A stretch of DNA of 64,000 nucleotides, taken from contig NC_088178.1 in NCBI RefSeq assembly GCF_028769735.1, positions 25,813,357-25,877,356 of the forward strand. The letters run 5' to 3'. Source of the stretch: Zonotrichia leucophrys gambelii (Eukaryota; Chordata; Aves; Passeriformes; Passerellidae). This document shows positions 55,697-64,000 of this stretch, piece after piece. The notes beneath the pieces are model-generated. The model saw only the letters and a program-made list of their open reading frames with translations, was not told where the DNA came from and did no database searches. A program made the position numbers and the translations under genes. The stretch's first letter is position 1, and every line of letters starts with the position of its first letter.

Positions 55697-58600
55697 ATGT
55701 CGTACTGTCTCCACTCAGAAAGCCATTTGGATACTGGGCCAATATACGTGCGTGAAAATGGGAAGCTGCATGTGGTAAATCGGGGTGCAGGCGGCGTACA
55801 GAATGTCACTCCCAAAGCAAGACCTTTTAGTCTGTTTTCCAGAACTTTTTCAGTGGAGCTGTGCATGAACAGGGAGGATGATAGGGCAAGGAGGCAGAGG
55901 ACTGATCATTTCATCTTCACGTACACCAAAGAGGGGAACCTCCGCTACTCGGCCAAGTCCCTCTTCAGCCTCGTGCTGGGTTACATTTCTGACAATGTAG
56001 ATCACATTGACTCGTTGATTGGTTTCCCAGAGCAGATTGCTGAAAAGCTCTTTTCAGCAGCAGAAGCAAGACAAAAGTTCACAGAGCCAGTGACAGGACT
56101 GAGAGCTCTGCAGAAGTTCACTGAAGCCTATGGCAGTTTGGTGCTGTGCTCACTGTGCTTGCGGAACAGGTAAGTGTGTCCCCTAACAATCTTGTCTTCT
56201 GCTAGCACACTTCAAGCTTCCCCTAAATTAAATTTAAAATACATTTTGGGCTTACAACACCACCTGATTTTAATGAAATGCCTTGAGCCTTATCTGATTC
56301 TTGTGCTTGCTGCCTTTCATCCCATACCTGTCCTACAAGTGCAGCTGTAGGTTTCATTTTAAGATAAAAATCATAACAGGTGACAGAATACATCTCTTTT
56401 AACCAACAGGGGATCTTATGTGGAGGATTAAACCTGCAACTATTTTTAACAATAATCATCAGCAGTTCTATGGAAATCCAGGTGCTTAGTGCCTTCTCAG
56501 GCATTTCATGGGATGTTTCTGTAATTGCTGTTTAAAAGCTTTTCAGCACACTTAGCTGACTGTACAGATAAAATACACCCTTGCAAATTGTTCAGGTTTA
56601 CCAACTATATAAGCTTGCTGTCATGTCTCATTTTGGGGGCTTAGAAGAAGATACAGACTTGTGGGTAAGTTTCAGGCTCTGAAATCAGGCAAGTTTTACC
56701 TTATTTTATTGTCGTTGCCATCCCCATATTGACTGTACTTTAACAAGGTCCTGATTACAGCCCAGCACTAGTTTTTCCATCTTCTCAATGGCCACATCTT
56801 TAACTGAAAGAGTCTGGCCAAGTTTAAAACTGGATTATGTTTTTAAAGCCTTGCTCCTACTGAAGTCCTTCCCAGTAATAGAACTGTTCTCTTCCATCTT
56901 TACACTTGAAAAAGCAATGGTTTACCCAGTTTAAAATCAAAGTACTGGCATATTCATCTGAAGTGCCAAGGGTGTTCTGAGCACAGTAGGAATGTTTGAG
57001 TAGAAGTCAATTATCCTTTGTTTTATCCTTTAAACCTACTCCCTTTTTATCTCTAGCACAGATAATTTTATGGGCTTAATTTAGAAATTAAGCTACTTCT
57101 GGCATCTTTTGCCATTACAGAAAGCTGAGTTAAGTATCAAGTCTTTGAAATCCAGGAAGTGAGGCATTAAGGGCGTTTTCTGATGATTTTTATTTCTAAA
57201 AGAGCCCACTCTTCTCTCCAGAACCCTAACAGCTAATAATCTCTCTCAAGAACTGGCTTATGCTCTGACTGTATGTTGTGCTTTTTGCAGAGCCAAATTG
57301 CACAGGCAAGGGTGTGAGGGGGTGGTTTGATGGGTAAAATTACCCTGGGAGGATATTAAGGTCCTCTTATTTGCATGGACAAAGAGGTGTTCCTGCAGGG
57401 ATCAAATTAAAAATCACCCCCAGTCTATGCAGTGAATTTGCTGACCTCAGGGTGTGTCTTGCCATGGGGAATACGAGGTAAATTCAGGAGAGATCAGTGA
57501 ATTTGGAGCCACAGGGGCAGCAAGAGGTGACTGCAGGGAGGTTCTGAGGGCTACGTGCTCATTACTGCATACTCATGCCTGCCATTCTTCAGTGGTTTGT
57601 TCCCATCTCTGAGCCTCCTACTGAATGGCTCCAGCACAGATGTTTGCGTGGCTGCTGAGTGAATCAGAGCAGGGAACCAGCACAGCTAAAAAAAAAAAAA
57701 AAAACCCCACTGAGGAACTGCTGCCTAGGGTGTAGCCACAGCTCTGGCCAGTCCTGGACTTGTACACTCCTAGTCAAGCATTTTATTGACATATATAAAA
57801 AATAAAATTTTGCCACTGACAAGCTGTCCTGTCCTGTTTAAAATCCACGTTTGAGGTGGATTTTAAGCCTGGGTGAATGTGGGTTTGTCTATACCATTCC
57901 TAGACACTGAGGGTGTCTTCAGTTTGTGAAGCTGACTTGTGATAATCTGGGATATTTTGCATTATTCTGAAATAATACAGCAATAATCTGTAAAGAAGCT
58001 CCTAATAGCAATATTTACAAGTTGAAGTCTTGTTAGTCCAATATTTTGCATTGAATCAAAACCATGACAGTGATCTAAGGAGAAGACTGGGAATTCAGAC
58101 ATGTTGTGTGCCAGCTGCACATAAAGAGGTGCTTAGTGCAGCTGGGTAATTTCTGTCAATTTTCACATAGTACTTAGCAAAAACGAGTGCATTGTGCTTA
58201 TGACACTTGGGGATGTAGACACCTCCCTACATGCCTGAGCACTCAGGGCTTTTTTCTCTTTTTTTGGCTTTGCAGATACCTGGTTATCTCTGAAAAGCTT
58301 GAAGAAATTAAGTCTTTCCGGGAGCTGACGTGTTTGGATCTCTCCTGCTGTAAACTTGGAGATGAACACGAGCTGCTGGAACACCTCACCAAAGAGGCCC
58401 TGTCTAGGTACCAATTCCTTGAGCTAAAAATGACACTTTCTTTCCTACCACTAAGCAGTTCAAAGAATCAGGCTGAGACTTTAAAGGGAAGTTTCACAGG
58501 CTGCAGAGTGTAAGGCTGAAGATTTTGGTTGTTCATAAAACCTGTTCTGTAGGTAAACAAAATACAGAATTTATTGTACACAAAGCACATACTGAATCAT

Positions 58601-61054
58601 AAAAAGTAATAAAATTATGCAAGACAACTTACTGTCTCATGTTTTATATCAACTCTTTATAATTTTTATTGTCTGGGTAAGAAATGCATCTTTAACATTT
58701 GGAACAGTTCTCCCTATTTTTAAGGAAGAACTTTATCAGCCAAATTTTTAACCAAACTAGTGTTCTCCATGAAGATTTCTGCAAGGAGGATGTTGATTAT
58801 TTGGTTAGTTAACATCTCAAAACAGTAAATTTTGTAATTTTGTTTGGTACCAAAAAATGACAAGTAGATAATTTTGGAAGCATTAGGTAGGATGACTGCT
58901 AATTAAGGATATTATGTTGCTGTAAGATTTTGGTGCATTTTGCATCAAGGTTTTATCTTGAAGTGCTCTGAGGAGAGCACTTCAATTTGATGTTTTTCCC
59001 TGAGTTTTGTTAATCAGTGCTATAAGACCTCATTATTTTCTTAAAATCACTGCTTATGATCACTTATCAAATCTGCCCTCTCTCAGTTTGCCAAGCAGTT
59101 TTTCTTAGTTTTGAGTGCATTTCAGTTTGGCAGCCTTGGTTTAAAGAACTTCAGGGTATAAAGAAGCTTATTGTCTCTGTTGGCAAATGTTTGGCTCTAG
59201 GATCAGTTTGTCACTGGAGCTGTGGGAATTGCTGCTCAAGCAGGGCTTCTGTTGAGCTAGCAGGGAAATATAAAGATATTTGTTACTCCTGCTCACCCAG
59301 GCTCCTTCCTCACTGCTTTTTACAGTGAGCCTGGAGGGCTTGGCACAGGATGACCCTTCTGACACGGAGTTTTGGGACATTTTGCAAAACTCTCAGGAAT
59401 AATGACCATAAACTCTGTGTTTGTATCTGTGCTGGCAGCGTGAAGAGGCTTCTCCTGAAGGACAACTCCCTGTCAGACGCCGGCCTGCGCAGGATGACAG
59501 CGCCCGTGCGTGTGCTGAAAAAGGGGCTGGACAATCTGCTGGTGCTGGACTTGTCCTGTAAGTGCTCCATGGTCTCACAACAGAGAGAACCTGTGTCCTT
59601 TCTGATAAAGGATTTATCCTCCTTAAGGATTCTTTCCACTGAAGGAATACCATTAATTTGTTGATTCCTATGAGCCAGCCCCAGATTTGACCAGCAGCCT
59701 CCCAGAAGGCACAGGGCAGGCCTGAGGTCTCAGGCATTTGCTAATTACATAAATATTTTTAGTAGTTTGAGAATTTGTGTTGTAAATATTTCTATTTTGA
59801 TAATTAGAGGGGGAAAGTCAGTCTTGTTCCAGTATTAGCTTTTGGAACAAATACTTCCTTGGTATTTTGATAATCTTTTTCCACGTCATGCAACTTAATT
59901 AACTTTACTTGGCCTTACAGGTAACCCTAAAATCACAGATGTGGGAATTGGATACCTTCTTTCTTTCAAGAAACTGAATTGTTTGGACATTTCTGGGACA
60001 GGTCTCAAGGTAAAAACCATCAGAAGAAGTTTACTGGACAAGTGTAATAAAAGTTCTTGCCCTCTGACTGCTTTATGTCCTTTTTCCCAGGATGTTGATG
60101 CTGTCATAAAGCGGCTTCAAATGCAGATAGGCCTGGTTCACTCAAAAGTGCCTCTGAAAGAATTTGATCACAGTGACTGCAAAACAGAGGGATGGGCAGA
60201 GCAGGTAAGGGGGGTTAAACTTGTTTTACTCTCTAAAATTTTGCCATATAGAATACAAAATTGCTGAATAGGAAAGAACAAGGGATGGAGTTGTTTCCAA
60301 TGATATTTCTGTAAGTTTTACAAGACATTTGAACTGCTTCTTTTGTTCTTTCAGACAGTTCTGCAGTGGGAGCAGGCAGTTTTGGAGGCCATGAAGCCCC
60401 AGGACAACCTGAGATCCAGAGTAACAGCTCTTCACTTCTGTACGTAACTGCATGGACACCACAGAGTTGATTTATTTTCTTTTCTACTGGGACTATTCCC
60501 ATACTTTTTTGGGTTATAGTACAAATAGCATCTCAGATGTGCAGTTCCAGCCCTTTGTTTAACTGCATTACAATGTAGTTGAGTTTTTTCATTCGTTAAA
60601 CTTCTGGATAATTCAAGTACAGCTCATATAACAACTGAGTTTTTTCCTTAATATTCTGAGTCCAAAATATAAATGCTATTTTTTTCCTGTGCAATTTCCA
60701 AGTTGGCATGGCCAAAACAGTTTGTATCACAAAGTTCTGCATTTTACAGCATAATTCTGTTTTTCCCAAAATCTAAACTTGATATTTTTGCTTGTAGATG
60801 GCAAGACACACAGAATAGAGGAAGTAGTCAAATGCACACTGGTGGAGCCAGAAACTAAAGCATCTGGAAACTTGCAGTTTTATAAAGAAAACGTTGAAAA
60901 TTGCCATTTACCTTTGAAAAAGGAGGTTGCAGGCAGCCACGAATTAAAGAACAATAAAAAAAGAGCTTTGGCTGAACAAGAGAGAGAAAGGACTTCCAAA
61001 CAGAAGCATCTGTGCCTCACTGTGGAGGACTGGGATTTGTTAAATACCTACTGA
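55697..61054 (+). CDS. LRRC42: LRRC42 leucine-rich repeat protein, complete, 7 coding exons
   Basis: LRRC42 is a conserved vertebrate protein with a short leucine-rich-repeat block; its molecular role is poorly known. Coding exons: 55697-56169, 58276-58407, 59439-59557, 59921-60009, 60091-60204, 60355-60439, 60798-61054, 1269 nt in all, giving 422 residues (human 428). The N-terminal part has FSVELCMNREDD, DHFIFTYTKEGNLRYSAKSL and SLIGFPEQIAEKLFSAAEAR. The repeats are visible as LTCLDLSCCKLGD (near residue 175), LLLKDNSLSDAGL (near 205), LLVLDLSCNPKITDVGIGYL and LNCLDISGTGL. The C-terminal 85 residues are charged and diverged but end LTVEDWDLLNTY, matching the human tail. All borders are GT-AG with matching phase. 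The start at 55697 lies 15 bases into exon 2. Confidence 0.96.
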
Positions 61055-61249
61055 GTCAGAAAGAAGTGGGTCTTTTGTTTGTTGTTCTCTTGCTGATGAC
61101 AGGATTTGGACATATTGAGAGGGAGTGACAAAGTACTGTTAAATCTGGTTGCTGTGACATGCCTGTGGGGTAGCCTGTGCTGGGGGAGGGATAGAGACAA
61201 GAAGGTTGGTAATGCTACTGTATATTTTCAATACATAATAATTTTTTCA

Positions 61250-61255
61250 AATAAA
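61250..61255 (+). promoter_or_regulatory. LRRC42: Poly(A) signal of LRRC42
   Basis: AATAAA about 195 nt after the LRRC42 stop codon, followed by a T/G-rich stretch (GTTTTTGTTGTC) suited to a downstream element. This gives a compact 3' UTR. Confidence 0.75.
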
Positions 61256-61279
61256 GTTTTTGTTGTCATCCTTAACTAA

Positions 61280-63834
61280 CTCTTCTGATAAAAGTGTTTT
61301 TCACCAAAACAGCTGCTCCCATCCCTGCTGCTCCCCTGCCTCTCGAAGGGCAGGACACAAATCACTGCAGCTCATCTGAAATGAAGCTGCACTGGGCTTG
61401 TCAGTGCCATGGGATGTTTACAGTGCTGCTAGAACAGAAAGCTCAGCCTGAAAGCACCAGGCTGTGCTGATGGGGCTGTGCAGAGGGAGGGAGCACAAAG
61501 GATAAGCACAGACCTCTGGGAAGGGAGGCAGAGGCAGTAACACCTCAGCAACAGCCATTGCAGAAGCACAAAGTGGAACACAAGGCCCTTTTCTTTCTCA
61601 TTTTAGCCCAGGAAATGAGAGCTGGAATGAGGTTACTGTAGAGATTATGCTCTGCAGTTGTAATTTGTTTTCCCTTACAAGCAAATTCACTGCATTTGAG
61701 ATCATCCTGTGGTTTAAAACCCATTTTCAGTGTGCCTGCAATACACTGTGCTTCTCCATCTGACAACATTGAGGGGCATTTATAATTCAAATATTAATTA
61801 TGCAGATCAGCTGTAAATCACCTGGACACTCAGAGCTGTTCTGTGTTGGTCTGTGCAGCTCTAATGCTGCAGGTAACTTAAACGTTGAATTGCTGCCCTG
61901 AGTGTTTCCATCCCAACTGGCTGAGGAGCACAGTGCTCATCATTGTCCTCTTGGGCCTCATGAGGCCAAGGATTTTCTCCAGGTTTCCCCTATAGTGCTT
62001 CTTCCTTTTACACTGTTGTCTACCATAATTCATCACCAAGAAAAAGCAGCACATCCTTGGAAACCATGAAGAGGCCAAGAAAATGAACTTCAGCTCAGAA
62101 ATGCATAAAGAACAAAACCCCTTTGTCTTTTCCTTACTGCTGAATTTTCCTCAAAAAAGGACTACACACAAACAAAACAGGCACACTTGCATTCAAATCC
62201 TAATTTCTTTTCCCAGAAACTCAAGGCTATTAATACCTTCCCCTGACAACTACATCAGCTCTCTGCTGAGAGAAATTATGGCACAAATTGTGATTCAAAA
62301 CAGTGGCTCAGTGGGGAGGAAGATGTGCAATCTTCCCCCTCAAGCTGTCTCTGGTGCAATTGCCACCATGGAATTTTTGGCCATCCCTTCCACCACTGGA
62401 GATATGCTGATCTGACCATGGAGAGATGCATATTTTTCAACCAATCCTAATTTTACCAAACCCATTACCTGGGCCCTACACATGAGGGTTCCTATATATA
62501 TTTTTAACAGCTGATTAGTTCAATCCTTACTGCACTTGGATGACATTTTATGGGCACAGAAAACAAGTTGTGCACCCTGGCCAGGCCTGTAGAGACACAG
62601 GTGAGTAAAAGCAGCTTTACCATTCCCCCATGCAGAGTTTTGCCATCTCATTCCAGGCAGAGTGTGAGTCACAATACTGTAAAGCTATTTATAAGAAGAT
62701 CTCTCAGATTTCCAGCTGTATCCCAGTGACAAATTAGAAGCAACATTCACCATTGATCTGAGTTACAGTGACAGGCAGAGCTGCAGATCACAGGACTGAG
62801 AAGAAATGAGGGAACAGGGGTTTATTTTTAAATATCTATGACCTGAGGTGGCAATGGGAAGAAGATCACCTCATGGGGTTTTTTTGGACCTAGAAAAGTA
62901 AGAGTACTCACTGTAAATGTGGGATTTTCCTCCATGTTTTAGACACAGATGAGATTTTCAAAAGAGCAGAGAAAACCTCATCTTTTTCCATTTCAGTGTC
63001 ATGTCCACACCTATATCCTGAGGACTGCTTGGAAGGCTTGGCTGCCTGACTGTGCCCTGCTGGCAGAGGAACAAAACAAGCAGCAAACAGATCCAGTGTC
63101 ATCCCACACCACCCTGGGAGCAGCACTCGATTTTCTGCTGCTCTCTGCTCCAAGGCTGACACTTCCTTTTCCACCTTTCTTTGCCAGCTTCAGTGAGACC
63201 CATCCCAGCTCCATGGATGTTCTCAGCCTGCTGCTGCAAAACTGCACAGCCCTCAGTGAAGAGCAGGTTATTTATTTATGCTGGTTCTCTGCCCTGGCTC
63301 TCAGGGACAGCTACTCTGTCACAGGGACATGATTTATCCCCCCAAACCCTGAAACTTCTCCAGTTTTCCATGCAATTTCACCTTCTGTGTTGGCTTTCAT
63401 GGTTTGAGAAGAGAGCAGGAGGTGGCCTGAGCAGCAGCTCCCCACAGTGTCACAGTGTCACTCCCAGCACAGCATTCCCAAGGAAGTGTCCCAGGAGCAA
63501 CAGCACAGAGCCCTCAAAGCCACTGCTGAAAGCACCTGCAGATGTGTTCTGAGCACAAACAGAAGAACCAGTGAAGATCAGGCCTATGGAGCCTCACTCA
63601 GCTCCTGCTGCTCGGGGCAGCTCTCAGTATGGCGGCCTGCAGAGGCCCCAGGATGTCCAGAGAGGAGGAACCCCTGGCCCAGGCAGTGCCAGCCATGACT
63701 AGTGAAGCCTCTCCAGCCCAGCATCCAACCCAGTGCTGCCCATGAAGGAAATGTCCCCTTGACATGGCACAGCCTCCTGGCAGCTGTCCCACAGCCAGTG
63801 TCCAGCCGAGCGCTGCCACAGGCCCTGCTCGGTG
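61280..63834. other. Intergenic DNA beyond LRRC42
   Basis: No supported gene. In human the next gene is LDLRAD1 on the opposite strand, so I searched the minus strand for its cysteine-rich LDL-receptor class A motifs and transmembrane segment and saw neither. Open frames at 62083-62415 and 62949-63332 have no recognisable content. Confidence 0.55.
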
Positions 63835-64000
63835 TCACCGCGCTGTGAGGGGGATCTGTCCATGTCGCTGCGCTGTGAGGGGGATTTGTTGCTGTCACTG
63901 CACTGTGAGGGGGATCTGTCGGGGTCACTGTGCTGTGAGGGGGATCTGTCGCTGTCACCGCTCTGTGAGGGGGATCTGTCGCTGTCACCGCTCTGTGAGG
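63835..64000. repeat. 30-bp minisatellite, cut by the window edge
   Basis: At least five and a half copies of a 30-bp unit with the core CTGTGAGGGGGATCTGT, diverged at a few positions (for example ATTTGTT in the second copy). Because 30 is a multiple of three, the minus strand stays open and would read a decapeptide repeat with TDPPH. This is expected from the repeat and is not evidence of coding. The right boundary is outside the window. Confidence 0.93.

Noticed and set aside
61300..63834. LDLRAD1, expected next by human synteny
   Set aside because: No LDL-receptor class A cysteine pattern or matching membrane segment was seen on the minus strand. The gene may lie beyond the window or be absent.
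63584..63988. 134-codon minus-strand frame with a decapeptide repeat
   Set aside because: The frame is open because a 30-bp tandem repeat without stops preserves phase. There is no start, splice or homology support.

Overview
This window is nuclear DNA from a bird, most likely a songbird (passerine). The evidence is avian-style CR1 LINE fragments, two copies of a solo LTR whose sequence I associate with passerine genomes, short vertebrate introns with GT-AG borders, CpG-island promoters, and proteins close to human orthologues but with avian lengths (for example a 246-residue type 1 deiodinase). Gene order and orientation follow human 1p32.3: GLIS1(-), NDC1(-), YIPF1(-), DIO1(+), HSPB11/IFT25(-), LRRC42(+).

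Layout. 1-14112 is read as intron of GLIS1, whose first coding exon is at 14113-14455, with a CpG-island promoter up to about 15400. 15400-25300 has no gene I can support. 25509-39591 holds the whole NDC1 coding sequence (18 coding exons, 672 aa). 41143-46095 holds YIPF1 (8 coding exons, 311 aa), with two solo LTRs around its exon 7 and CR1 pieces in its introns. 47599-51328 holds DIO1 (4 exons, 246 aa), with an in-frame TGA selenocysteine codon and a recognisable SECIS element in the 3' UTR. 52360-54557 holds HSPB11 (5 exons, 141 aa), which shares a CpG-rich divergent promoter with LRRC42 (55697-61054, 7 coding exons, 422 aa). The right end is non-genic and runs into a 30-bp minisatellite cut by the window edge.

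The genes are neighbours by ancestry, not a pathway. They cover a Kruppel-like transcription factor, a nuclear pore membrane anchor, a Golgi membrane protein, a thyroid-hormone-activating selenoenzyme, an intraflagellar-transport subunit and a leucine-rich-repeat protein. Exon boundaries were set by hand from reading frame, splice signals and remembered human orthologues. The summed coding lengths come out as whole codons for every complete gene.

The most unusual structure is in NDC1 intron 1. The 3' splice site and first codons of exon 2 have been multiplied into a diverged tandem array (39219-39516). Four of the five extra acceptor-like sites are in frame with exon 2 and the frame between them is open, so N-terminal length variants are possible. 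No unknown multi-gene system was found.
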